From Natronospirales bacterium (lineage in GTDB: Bacteria; Pseudomonadota; Gammaproteobacteria; Natronospirales; REEB76), in NCBI GenBank assembly GCA_021816765.1, contig JAKAXB010000003.1:1-64000 (forward strand): a stretch of 64,000 nt of DNA, written 5' to 3'. A program made the translations under genes and the position numbers. The notes under the pieces are model-generated. The model was not told the DNA's origin. It searched no databases and saw nothing but the letters and a program-made list of their open reading frames with translations. Below, piece by piece: positions 56,174-64,000 of the stretch; position 1 is the first letter of the stretch, and every line of letters starts with the position of its first letter.

Positions 56174-57579
56174 ATACTGAAAAAATCAAAAACTTTGTGG
56201 ATACAACCTGGGATAGCTCCATCCTTCCGGTGCTCCAGGACTACATCCGCATCCCCAACAAATCGGTGATCTTCGACCGCCAGTGGCAGCCGCATGGTTA
56301 CATGGAGAAAGCCGTGCAGCTGGCCGCCAACTGGTGCCGCGGGCATGCGGTTAACGGCATGCAGCTGGAAATCATGCGGCTCGAAGGCCGCACACCGCTG
56401 TTGTTCATCGAGGTTCCCGGCAGTGGCAAGGACACGGTGCTGCTGTACGGACATCTGGACAAGCAGCCGGAATTCAGCGGCTGGGAATCCGGCCTGGATC
56501 CCTGGACGCCGGTGCGTCGCGGCGACAAACTCTATGGACGCGGCGGCGCCGACGACGGTTACGCGGTGTTCTCCTCACTCACCGCCATTCGCGCCCTGCA
56601 GGAACAGAACATTCCTCACGCCCGCTGCGTACTGGTGATCGAATGCTGCGAGGAGTCCGGCAGTTTCGATCTGCCTTTCCATATCCAGCAACTCGGCTCG
56701 CGTCTCGGCGACGTGAGTCTGGTGGTATGCCTGGATGCGGAATGCGGCAACTACGACCAGCTTTGGACCACCACCACCCTGCGCGGCAATCTGGTGGGCA
56801 CGTTGACGGCGGACGTGCTCACGGAAGGCGTGCATTCCGGCGCCGCCAGCGGCATCGTGCCATCCAGTTTCCGTATCCTGCGCACCTTGCTGGAGCGCGT
56901 GGAGAACAACGTCACCGGTGCCACCAAGGTCAAAAGCCTCAAACCTATCATCCCCGCACAGCGCCGCCAGCAGATCCGCCGCGCAGCGAAGGTGCTGGGC
57001 AAGAGCATATACGGCAAATTCCCCATGGTGAAAGGCATACAGCCTCTGTCCCGCGATCCGGTGAAACTCATAACCGACAACACCTGGGGCGCGACGCTCT
57101 CCGTCACCGGCGCCGATGGCATGCCGGCGCTGGCCGATGCCGGCAACGTGCTGCGGCCGTGCACCGCGTTGAAACTCTCGTTCCGCCTGCCGCCCACGGC
57201 CGATGCGCGCAAAGTCAGCGCCGAGGTGAAACGTCTGCTGGAGAAGAGTCCACCCTACCAAGCGCGGGTAAAGTTCAACGTGGAATCCGCCATGGGCGGC
57301 TGGAATGCCCCGGCGGTGGCAGGCTGGCTGGAAACTTCCATGCGCAACGCTTCGAAAAGCTTCTTCGGCGCGGACGCCATGTACATGGGTACCGGCGGCA
57401 GCATCCCCTTCATGGGTATGCTCGGCAAGAAATTCCCCAAGGCCCAGTTCCTGGTAACCGGTCTATTAGGCCCGCATTCCAACGCCCACGGGCCCAACGA
57501 GTTCCTGCACATCCCGACGGCCAAAAAATTGACGGCCTGTGTCGCGCAAGTGCTCGCTGATCACCGGCAGCGTAAATAA
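56170..57579 (+). CDS. M20-family dipeptidase/carboxypeptidase
   Basis: The 469-residue metallopeptidase has the di-zinc residues LLYGHLDKQPE, GRGGADDGY and IECCEESGS, and the EGVHSG turn of the lid-domain hinge. It resembles carnosinase-like M20 members that cleave dipeptides. It ends about 175 bases before the repeat-flanked ankyrin cassette. Confidence 0.92.
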   Translation: MNTEKIKNFVDTTWDSSILPVLQDYIRIPNKSVIFDRQWQPHGYMEKAVQLAANWCRGHAVNGMQLEIMRLEGRTPLLFIEVPGSGKDTVLLYGHLDKQPEFSGWESGLDPWTPVRRGDKLYGRGGADDGYAVFSSLTAIRALQEQNIPHARCVLVIECCEESGSFDLPFHIQQLGSRLGDVSLVVCLDAECGNYDQLWTTTTLRGNLVGTLTADVLTEGVHSGAASGIVPSSFRILRTLLERVENNVTGATKVKSLKPIIPAQRRQQIRRAAKVLGKSIYGKFPMVKGIQPLSRDPVKLITDNTWGATLSVTGADGMPALADAGNVLRPCTALKLSFRLPPTADARKVSAEVKRLLEKSPPYQARVKFNVESAMGGWNAPAVAGWLETSMRNASKSFFGADAMYMGTGGSIPFMGMLGKKFPKAQFLVTGLLGPHSNAHGPNEFLHIPTAKKLTACVAQVLADHRQRK

Positions 57580-57650
57580 AACTGACGATTATAAATTTCA
57601 CGTCGACAAAAGAATGGATATTGAGCTAGTTTTAGTGTTGTACGCATTTA

Positions 57651-57685
57651 ACTGCCGAACGGCTGCTTCCGACCCAAAGCAGCAT
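57651..57685 (-). repeat. palindromic repeat, left copy, flanking the ankyrin gene
   Basis: On the minus strand GATGCTGCTT-TGGGTCGG-AAGCAGC forms a 7-bp hairpin. An inverted, more degenerate copy lies at 58603-58637. Their common form is ATGTCTGCTT-TGGG-CG-AGC-CATTC. The surrounding 175-base spacer is AT-rich and has no gene. Confidence 0.55.
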
Positions 57686-57754
57686 CTCAAGCTTACATTC
57701 TAATAACTACCGATTAACTGTCTATTGAACTGGGAGCAGTCCACATGACAGGAA

Positions 57755-58558
57755 CTAATTGGAAGACTGGAGTACGTGACAGGTAAGGTGTTGAATCAAA
57801 CTAGTAGGCAAGCCCGAACTGACGCCGATATCTGAGATGGTGCGCTTGGGTAAATGATAGTCTTTGGCATTGTCGGCGAGTCGCCGATCTTCCAAGCAAG
57901 GATCTGCGCCGTGATCAAGAAAGCCTTGGATGATATCCCCATCTCCGTCAACGACAGCTGTGATAAACGGATCCGCACCGTGCGTCCTCAGCTGGCGCAT
58001 CGGATTTGCGCCATGTCGTAGCAGCACTTTTACCATGGCCAAATCGTCGCAGTCGATAGCCATGTAGATCGCGGGTCCAGTTTGTTTGGCCTCATTGTTC
58101 ATGAGGCCGGCAGCCTGCAGCCCTTTGACAGCTTTCTGGCCAATTTGGGGGTCGTTTGCCAATTGTTCTACGCTGCGGTTGTAAAACGCCGACTTCAGCG
58201 GCGGGACCAGAGCCGAGCCGTCGGCTTTGGCACCATCGTCCAGCAACGCATCCACGACATCCGTCCGTCCTACCAACACAGCCTCGTTCATCGCCAGTTG
58301 TCGCCATCGTTTGATGTTTTCCGCATTCATGCCAGTAAGTGCCTTGCGTACTGCCGCAGTCTTACCGTCTATCGCATCGACCATGATCGATGATATGGCA
58401 GGTGGAACGGCATAAAGATCTAGTTGCCACATTCGGCGCGCAAGCGACCGTTCCGAATGGCAGAGGTTCAGAGTTGACTGTTGCATGCTGGTCGCGGCGA
58501 AGGCAGGTGCTATGCAACAGAGCATCAACAATCCAGACAGTTTCAGGGTCGAGCTCAC
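57755..58558 (-). CDS. exported ankyrin-repeat protein
   Basis: The 267-residue protein has a signal peptide (LKLSGLLMLCCIAPAFAA) and at least three ankyrin-like repeats (AMNEAVLVGRTDVVDALLDDGAKAD, AIYMAIDCDDLAMVKVLLRHGANP, FITAVVDGDGDIIQGFLDHGADP); the rest between them is helical. The GTG at 58558 starts the signal peptide; a TTG nine codons earlier is open. Its DNA and spacers look more AT-rich than those of its neighbours, and it is bracketed by inverted palindromic repeats, so it may be a mobile or acquired gene. Function unknown. Confidence 0.8.
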   Translation of the reverse strand: MSSTLKLSGLLMLCCIAPAFAATSMQQSTLNLCHSERSLARRMWQLDLYAVPPAISSIMVDAIDGKTAAVRKALTGMNAENIKRWRQLAMNEAVLVGRTDVVDALLDDGAKADGSALVPPLKSAFYNRSVEQLANDPQIGQKAVKGLQAAGLMNNEAKQTGPAIYMAIDCDDLAMVKVLLRHGANPMRQLRTHGADPFITAVVDGDGDIIQGFLDHGADPCLEDRRLADNAKDYHLPKRTISDIGVSSGLPTSLIQHLTCHVLQSSN

Positions 58559-58602
58559 AATGTCGCCATCATTGTCGTTACACAACCAATTTTAGAAATA
58601 TT

Positions 58603-58637
58603 CATGTCTGCTTTTGGGCGTTAGCTGCCATTCAGTT
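58603..58637 (+). repeat. palindromic repeat, right copy, flanking the ankyrin gene
   Basis: The plus strand reads CATGTCTGCTTTTGGGCG-TTAGCTGCCATTCAGTT, an imperfect hairpin. It is the inverted counterpart of 57651-57685, with which it also shares the outer CAGTTA-type bases. Confidence 0.5.
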
Positions 58638-58646
58638 ACATATATT

Positions 58647-59252
58647 TTAAGAACTTAACGCCAGCGTTTCCTTTCCCTGTGGCACGCCGGCGGCCTCGCA
58701 CAAGTGCGACCAGATGATTTCCAACTGCACGTCCAATTCCGGTTCCGGGGTCTTCTTCGGGCGGCGCAGCGGTTTGGCAAACTCCGCCAGCAATTCCACG
58801 CCTTCGGGACGCCCTTTGGGAAAGTGCGCATGCCGGGTGAAGATGATGCGCGGTTCGATAGTCAGCCCCGGCACCAGCGTGCGTATCGCCAGGGTTTGAT
58901 TCTGCATGAGATGCAACGGATTGCGAAAGTTGAACCGCCGATGCCGGCTGATGGCGGTCCATTGATCCATTTTCTCCGCGCCGAAGATCGCACCCTCCGC
59001 GTCACGCAGTATCAGTACATAGAGCCGGCCATCGCGCAGCAACAACGCATCAATGCCGATATGGCCCCCTATCCCATCGGGCAAAACCACATTACGCAGC
59101 AGCCGGTCGGAGATGTTTCTTAGAGTCGCCAGCACTCGCCGGCGTGGTGCTGTCAGGCGCAACCAGATGAACAATGCCATCAACCCAGCCATCAGAAATG
59201 CGGCCGGCACCACCAGCAGCCAAAACCAGCCGTCGTCAAACCAACGATGCAT
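58647..59252 (-). CDS. membrane-anchored NERD-domain protein
   Basis: The 201-residue protein has one TM helix (8-32) and then a domain with the nuclease-related pattern: LLRNVVLPDGIGGHIGIDALLL, LYVLILRDAEGAIFG, FRNPLHLMQNQTLAI. Catalytic residues of NERD domains are not obvious beyond the IDALLL Asp. The ATG at 59252 is preferred; a GTG three codons earlier is possible. Confidence 0.75.
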   Translation of the reverse strand: MHRWFDDGWFWLLVVPAAFLMAGLMALFIWLRLTAPRRRVLATLRNISDRLLRNVVLPDGIGGHIGIDALLLRDGRLYVLILRDAEGAIFGAEKMDQWTAISRHRRFNFRNPLHLMQNQTLAIRTLVPGLTIEPRIIFTRHAHFPKGRPEGVELLAEFAKPLRRPKKTPEPELDVQLEIIWSHLCEAAGVPQGKETLALSS

Positions 59253-59354
59253 GTGGAACACTCTTGCCTGAGTTTGTGGATTTATTGCGTAGCGGCCGGA
59301 TAATCATTTTCGACCCGGCTATTTTAGCTTAGTCCGTGGGGACTCTGGAATCAG

Positions 59355-59660
59355 CTAGAAGCGAATGCGCCCCAGGAGAATGTCACGGAACATGACCCAA
59401 TCGCCCATGAAACTGTAGAAAGGATGGGTGAACGTCGCGGGACGGTTATGCTCGAAGAAGAAATGGCCTATCCAGGCGAATCCATAGCCGAAGAGCGGTA
59501 TCAGGATGATTCCCCACCACCAGTGGGTAATCAATACAAAGATGAGCGTCAACAGCACCAGGCAACTTCCGATGAAATGCAGGCGCCGGCAGGTCCGATT
59601 GCTGTGTTCGCCCAGATAGAAAGGATAGAACTCACGAAAATTTGCAAAGCGTCCAGACAT
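59355..59660 (-). CDS. Mpo1-like (DUF962) membrane protein
   Basis: The 101-residue protein has two or three hydrophobic helices and the family's conserved His pattern (LHFIGSCLV, GYGFAWIGHFFFEHNRPATF, HPFYSFMGDW). The yeast member is an Fe-dependent dioxygenase of fatty-acid alpha-oxidation; bacterial roles are unknown. GGAGG precedes the ATG at 59660. Confidence 0.88.
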   Translation of the reverse strand: MSGRFANFREFYPFYLGEHSNRTCRRLHFIGSCLVLLTLIFVLITHWWWGIILIPLFGYGFAWIGHFFFEHNRPATFTHPFYSFMGDWVMFRDILLGRIRF

Positions 59661-59684
59661 GGGGACCTCCTGCGGCCGGTGCAT

Positions 59685-60080
59685 TCAACCGGCAAGCGCG
59701 AATATGCCGCGAGGATCGTGCAATATGGCAATGCTGACAATAAAAGCAAACAGCAGGATGGCGGCGCCAAACAAGCCCAGTTTCAGCCAGCGCGGGCGGC
59801 GGAGCCGGAAAGCCAGCACCCCCAGTACGATATAACCGATCACGCACAGCAACTTCACGCCCAGCCAGGTGATGTGCAGCGGGTTGAGCCGCAGCATGAT
59901 GGCCAGCCACACGCCCAAGGCCAGCAGTAGCGTATCCACCACGTGAGGAAGAATTTTCCACACGCGATGGGTCAAAGGTCTTGCGGCTACCAGCGTGAAA
60001 GCACCGCGCAGCACAAACAAGAAGATACTCAAGCCCGCGAATACCACATGCGCCAGTTTTGCATCGAAATAAAACATCAT
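59685..60080 (-). CDS. SirB2-like membrane protein
   Basis: The 131-residue protein has four hydrophobic helices and the SirB family start (DAKLAHVVFAGLSIFLFVLRG) and middle (LPHVVDTLLLALGVWLAI). Function is poorly known despite the name, an invasion-gene regulator in Salmonella. AAAGG lies upstream of two adjacent ATGs. Divergent from the SUF operon. Confidence 0.85.
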   Translation of the reverse strand: MMFYFDAKLAHVVFAGLSIFLFVLRGAFTLVAARPLTHRVWKILPHVVDTLLLALGVWLAIMLRLNPLHITWLGVKLLCVIGYIVLGVLAFRLRRPRWLKLGLFGAAILLFAFIVSIAILHDPRGIFALAG

Positions 60081-60222
60081 CGGTTGAACCTTTGTCCTGC
60101 GGCACGTAAGGATCAAGCATGCCCCTCACGGGTCGGTCCCGATGGCAGCGATTTCCTGCGGCTTCCAACCGCTGCATAATAGGACTAAAATGGTCCCAAT
60201 TGAAGCAACCCGGTCCGCACCC

Positions 60223-60690
60223 ATGTTGCGCCTCAGCAAACTCACGGATTACGGCACGGTGGTGCTGGCCCAGATGGCCCGCGACCCTGGTACGGTACAC
60301 ACCGCCACGGATCTAGCCAGCGCCACCCGCGTGGCGCTGCCCACGGTCAGTAAACTCCTCAAGCTCTTTGCCCGGGCGGGGTTGGTCACCTCCTACCGCG
60401 GTGCCCGCGGTGGCTACACCCTGGCGCGTCCGCCGCGTGCCATTACCGCGGTGCAGATCATAGACGCGGTGGAAGGACCAGTAGCCATTACCCAGTGCAG
60501 CCTTGATCACTCGCATTGCAGCATCGAGATGGTATGCGGCGTGGGCCACAATTGGCAGCGTATCAGTCTCGCCATCCGCGATGCCCTCAAGAGCGTAACG
60601 CTGGCGCAGCTGGCACGGCCGGTAACCTTCAGCACGCCGCTCGTGGATCTGAGCTCGGCGATCATCCACGAGCGAGAGCGCCATACATGA
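60223..60690 (+). CDS. Rrf2-family regulator of the SUF operon
   Basis: The 155-residue protein begins [19 protein letters not shown], with a winged helix ([18 protein letters not shown]) and three Cys that fit Fe-S ligation ([14 protein letters not shown]) followed by the family Trp. Such Rrf2/IscR relatives repress suf genes when they carry a cluster. ATGA overlap with sufB confirms the operon. Upstream codons (from 60142) are rejected because family homology begins here. Confidence 0.93.
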   Translation: MLRLSKLTDYGTVVLAQMARDPGTVHTATDLASATRVALPTVSKLLKLFARAGLVTSYRGARGGYTLARPPRAITAVQIIDAVEGPVAITQCSLDHSHCSIEMVCGVGHNWQRISLAIRDALKSVTLAQLARPVTFSTPLVDLSSAIIHERERHT

Positions 60691-62153
60691 ACGAGGCAGC
60701 CCCCGTGGTCACGAAAACCAGCGACGTGGAGAACCTGGTACGCAGCGAATACCGCCACGGCTTCGTCACCGATATTGAAGCCGACACGGTGGCGCCCGGC
60801 CTGAGCGAAGACGTGATCCGCCTCATCTCCGTCAAGAAGAACGAACCGCAGTTCATGCTGGACTGGCGCCTCAAGGCTTTTCGCCACTGGCTCACCCTGG
60901 AGGAACCGCATTGGGCGCATGTGCGGCATCCACCCATTGATTACCAGGCCATCTCCTACTACTCCGCGCCGAAATCAAAAAAAAATGCGCCCAAGAGTCT
61001 CGACGAGGTGGATCCCAAACTGTTGGAAACCTATGAAAAGCTGGGTGTACCGCTGCACGAGCGCGCCAAGCTCGCTGGTGTGGCCGTGGATGCGGTCTTC
61101 GACAGCGTTTCCGTGGCCACCACCTTCCGCAAGAAACTGGCGGAAGCCGGCATCATCTTCTGCGCGTTCTCTGAAGCCGTGAAGAGCCATCCGGAACTGG
61201 TGGAAAAATACCTGGGTTCCGTGGTGCCCTACTCCGACAATTTCTTCGCCACCCTCAACTCAGCGGTATTTACCGACGGCTCCTTCGTTTTCATTCCCAG
61301 AGACGTACGTTGTCCCATGGAACTGTCCACTTATTTCCGCATCAACGCTGCCAACACCGGCCAATTCGAGCGCACCTTGATCGTCGCGGAGGAAGGTGCC
61401 TATGTAAGTTACCTGGAAGGCTGCACTGCGCCCATGCGTGACGAAAACCAGTTGCATGCCGCGGTGGTGGAGCTCATTGCGCTGGAAGGCGCACAGATCA
61501 AATACTCCACGGTACAGAACTGGTATCCCGGCGATGAAAACGGGGTCGGCGGCATTTATAATTTCGTCACCAAGCGCGGCGAATGCCGCGGAGCCGATTC
61601 AAGAATTTCCTGGACACAGGTGGAGACCGGCTCGGCCATTACCTGGAAATACCCCAGTGTGTTGCTACGTGGCGACAACTCCATCGGGGAATTCTACTCG
61701 GTGGCGGTGGCCAACCATTACCAGCAGGCGGATACCGGCACCAAGATGATCCATATCGGCAGAAACACCAGGAGCACCATCGTCTCCAAGGGCATCTCCG
61801 CCGGTCACGGACAGAACAGTTACCGTGGCTTGGTCAAAGTATTGGCAAAAGCCGAGAACGCGCGCAACCACACCCAATGCGACTCACTGCTCATGAGCGA
61901 CCGCTGCGGCGCCCACACTTTCCCTTATATGGAAGTGAAGAATCCTACGGCAAAAGTGGAACACGAAGCCACCACCTCCAGGATCAGCGATGATCAGCTG
62001 TTCTATTGCCGCAGCCGCGGCGTTTCTACGGAGGACGCCGTCAATATGATCGTGAGCGGCTTCTGCAAGGACGTGTTCAAGGAACTGCCCATGGAGTTCG
62101 CGGTAGAGGCACAGCGCCTTTTGGCGGTAACGCTGGAAGGAACGGTGGGATAA
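60687..62153 (+). CDS. sufB: Fe-S cluster assembly scaffold SufB
   Basis: The 488-residue SufB has [14 protein letters not shown]-type start motifs (here [18 protein letters not shown]), [72 protein letters not shown] and the C-terminal [11 protein letters not shown]. It is the [4Fe-4S] scaffold in the SufBC2D complex. The start at 60687 is in the overlap with the regulator. Confidence 0.97.
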   Translation: MNEAAPVVTKTSDVENLVRSEYRHGFVTDIEADTVAPGLSEDVIRLISVKKNEPQFMLDWRLKAFRHWLTLEEPHWAHVRHPPIDYQAISYYSAPKSKKNAPKSLDEVDPKLLETYEKLGVPLHERAKLAGVAVDAVFDSVSVATTFRKKLAEAGIIFCAFSEAVKSHPELVEKYLGSVVPYSDNFFATLNSAVFTDGSFVFIPRDVRCPMELSTYFRINAANTGQFERTLIVAEEGAYVSYLEGCTAPMRDENQLHAAVVELIALEGAQIKYSTVQNWYPGDENGVGGIYNFVTKRGECRGADSRISWTQVETGSAITWKYPSVLLRGDNSIGEFYSVAVANHYQQADTGTKMIHIGRNTRSTIVSKGISAGHGQNSYRGLVKVLAKAENARNHTQCDSLLMSDRCGAHTFPYMEVKNPTAKVEHEATTSRISDDQLFYCRSRGVSTEDAVNMIVSGFCKDVFKELPMEFAVEAQRLLAVTLEGTVG

Positions 62154-62199
62154 GCGGTGCGGCATACTGCACAAAGAGAAAATCAATCTGGAAACATTT

Positions 62200-62952
62200 A
62201 TGCTGAGCATCAAGAATCTGCATGCCAAGGTCGAAGACCGCGAAATCCTCAGAGGCCTTGATCTTGAGGTCAAAGCCGGGGAAATCCATGCAATCATGGG
62301 CCCCAACGGCTCCGGCAAGAGCACCCTCGCCTACATCCTCGCCGGCCGCGAAGGTTATGCAGTCACCAACGGCAGTGTCACCTACCTCGGCAAGGACTTG
62401 TTGGCCATGCCGCCTGAAGAACGCGCCCGCGAAGGCCTGTTCCTGGCTTTCCAGTATCCGGTGGAAATCCCCGGCGTCAACAACGTCTATCTCCTCAAGG
62501 CCGCCTATAACGCCATCCGCAAGCACCGCGGTGAGGAAGAGCTGGATGCGGTGGATTTTCTGGCCTTGGTTAGAACCAGAATGCAACTCATGGAGATGGA
62601 TGCCGGCATGCTCAGCCGCGCCGTGAACGAGGGCTTTTCCGGCGGCGAAAAAAAGCGCAATGAGATCCTGCAGATGCTGGTGCTGGAACCGAAACTCGCG
62701 TTGCTGGATGAAACCGATTCGGGTCTCGACATTGATGCCCTCAAGGTGGTAGCCAAGGGTATCAACAAACTGCGCAGCCCGGAGCGCGCCATACTCATGA
62801 TTACCCATTACCAGCGGCTGCTGGATTATATCGAACCGGATTTTGTGCATGTGCTGGCCGGCGGCCGCATCCTCAAGTCCGGTGACAGGAAACTGGCCCT
62901 GGAACTGGAACGGCGCGGTTATGACTGGGTGCTGGCTGAGGCAGCGGCATGA
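62200..62952 (+). CDS. sufC: Fe-S assembly ATPase SufC
   Basis: The 250-residue ABC ATPase has GPNGSGKSTL, the SufC signature SGGEKKRNEILQM and Walker B LALLDETDSGLDID. It drives SufB2C2/SufBC2D conformational change. Its stop overlaps the sufD ATG. Confidence 0.97.
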   Translation: MLSIKNLHAKVEDREILRGLDLEVKAGEIHAIMGPNGSGKSTLAYILAGREGYAVTNGSVTYLGKDLLAMPPEERAREGLFLAFQYPVEIPGVNNVYLLKAAYNAIRKHRGEEELDAVDFLALVRTRMQLMEMDAGMLSRAVNEGFSGGEKKRNEILQMLVLEPKLALLDETDSGLDIDALKVVAKGINKLRSPERAILMITHYQRLLDYIEPDFVHVLAGGRILKSGDRKLALELERRGYDWVLAEAAA

Positions 62953-64000
62953 ATGCAATGAGTACAGCCATCCGCCCGTATGCCGAGGGCTTCAAGAGCC
63001 TTGAACCGGCGCTCACACGCAGCGCGCCCGCATGGCTCACGGCCTTGCGTCGCGAAGCCTTTGCGCGCTTCGCCAACCGCGGTTTCCCCGGTGAGCGTGA
63101 GGAAGACTGGAAATATACCAGCACCCGGCCGCTGGAAAAGCGCGGGTTCGCTCCAAGCCTGACCGCGTCAGGCGCCATGGATGCGGACGTAATCGAACCG
63201 GTATTCCTGCGGGAGATGCCGGTGCATACGCTGATTTTCATAAATGGTCGGCATACGCCGGCGCTCGGTACGGACGGGCCTGACATCGCCGGCCTGCACA
63301 TCACCAGCCTGGCTAAAGCTCTGCAACAGGCGACAGACAAGCTGCAAGCATATTTCGCTCCCGTATCAGCATGGAGTGATGACCCGTTCACCGCCCTGAA
63401 CACGGCATTTCTGCAGGATGGCGTCATCATCGAGATTGATGACGGCATGCGGCTGGAACAGCCCCTGCAGTTGATATTCCTGTCCACCAAACAGGCCCAG
63501 CCCGGTGCCTGCCACCCGCGCATCCTGGTACGTCTCGGCAGGCATGCTCATGCGACGCTCCTGGAAACCTATCATGGTCTTGAAGAAGCGGCCAACCTCA
63601 CCAACGGTTATACACAGATTCATCTCGGCGAAAACGCGCAACTCGAACATCTGCGGGTGCAACGGGAAAGCGCAGAGGACTTCCACGTGAGCCGCGTGCG
63701 GGTCGCCCAGCAGCAGGGCAGTCGCTATGTTTCCCACACGCTCAACCTCGGGGGCCTGTGGGTGCGCACTGACCTGAGCACGCGTCTGGAAGCACCAGAA
63801 GCCGAAGCGGTATTCAACGGCCTGTACTGGACGGATCAGGGCCGGCACGTGGACAACCACACTCGTATTGACCACCTGGCACCCGGCACACGCAGCGATG
63901 AGTTGTACCGCGGCATCATCGGCGGCCACAGTCGTGCCGTGTTCAACGGCAAGGTGGTAGTGGCGAAACACGCGGTGAAAACCGATGCGGCCCAGATCAA
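62949..64000 (+). CDS. sufD: Fe-S assembly protein SufD (cut by right edge)
   Basis: The ATG at 62949, in ATGA overlap with sufC, opens a frame without a stop to the window end. It has the SufD pattern: FPGEREEDWKYTSTRPLEKR near the start, LVRLGRHAHATLLETYHG, LGENAQLEHLRVQRES, LNLGGLWVRTDLS and FNGLYWTDQGRHVDNHTRIDH. About 350 codons are present. The downstream suf genes (sufS, sufE/U or sufT) would lie outside. Confidence 0.96.
   Translation, partial: MNAMSTAIRPYAEGFKSLEPALTRSAPAWLTALRREAFARFANRGFPGEREEDWKYTSTRPLEKRGFAPSLTASGAMDADVIEPVFLREMPVHTLIFINGRHTPALGTDGPDIAGLHITSLAKALQQATDKLQAYFAPVSAWSDDPFTALNTAFLQDGVIIEIDDGMRLEQPLQLIFLSTKQAQPGACHPRILVRLGRHAHATLLETYHGLEEAANLTNGYTQIHLGENAQLEHLRVQRESAEDFHVSRVRVAQQQGSRYVSHTLNLGGLWVRTDLSTRLEAPEAEAVFNGLYWTDQGRHVDNHTRIDHLAPGTRSDELYRGIIGGHSRAVFNGKVVVAKHAVKTDAAQI

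Noticed and set aside
57640-58640. Integron gene cassette with attC sites
   Set aside because: Only one end resembles the RYYYAAC core; the other end does not match GTTRRRY well and no integrase is present, so I record only inverted palindromic repeats.
62077-62958. 293-codon minus-strand open frame opposite sufC and the end of sufB
   Set aside because: It mirrors the reading frame of conserved genes; the translation has no domain pattern.

Overview
This window is chromosomal DNA of an unnamed gammaproteobacterium with moderately high GC. Gene order points there: uvrY, a uracil-DNA glycosylase, uvrC, pgsA and tRNA-Gly/Cys/Leu stand in the order of the enterobacterial uvrY-uvrC-pgsA-glyW-cysT-leuZ locus. 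icd is divergent from rluE, and purB, nudJ, mnmA and hflD are neighbours, as in E. coli. The electron-transfer genes (a Cyc2-like outer-membrane cytochrome-porin, five further c-type cytochromes, haem-export and oxidase-assembly genes, and a DsrE/sulfide:quinone-reductase-like operon) suggest a respiratory, probably chemolithotrophic (sulfur and possibly iron) lifestyle. That lifestyle is inferred; no complete oxidation pathway lies in the window.

Layout. 1-8.6 kb is a cytochrome island on both strands: the cytochrome-porin (cut by the left edge), a membrane monohaem cytochrome with a His-rich periplasmic protein, three small soluble or anchored cytochromes, CtaG and CcmAB. It also holds decayed DNA: a C-terminal remnant of a second cytochrome-porin, a second ccmB end, and a transposase scrap. 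Three FNR/Anr-like boxes lie in its intergenic spaces. 8.6-14.2 kb holds the tRNA-pgsA-uvrC-udg-uvrY block and icd. 14.3-21.3 kb has rluE, a type I restriction-modification locus collapsed by one deletion, a class II DAHP synthase, a saccharopine-dehydrogenase-like/ALDH7 lysine-catabolism pair and uppP.

21.5-24.6 kb is a sulfur-handling locus: a Met-rich dihaem cytochrome divergent from an ArsR-rhodanese fusion, a DsrE protein and an SQR-like flavoprotein. 25-28.8 kb carries two tandem paralogous membrane TolB/TPR proteins. 28.8-34.8 kb has a short asparaginase-like protein, a patatin autotransporter, NfeD/slipin and DegV. 35-39.5 kb is a leftward run fumC-nudix-mazG-DUF432-mscS. 39.7-48.3 kb runs rightward: purB, roxA, a broken acetyltransferase, nudJ, mnmA, hflD, acnA.

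48.3-60 kb is mixed housekeeping: a sulfurtransferase, metallopeptidases, a VWA-FHA protein, an ABC exporter, MtfA, TatD and M20. Within it an ankyrin gene is bracketed by inverted copies of a palindromic repeat. 60.2-64 kb is the start of a SUF iron-sulfur operon (rrf2-sufB-sufC-sufD), cut by the right edge. icd, acnA and fumC supply TCA steps; SUF and CcmAB supply cofactors for the Fe-S and haem proteins. No CRISPR array, rRNA, prophage or complete insertion sequence was seen.
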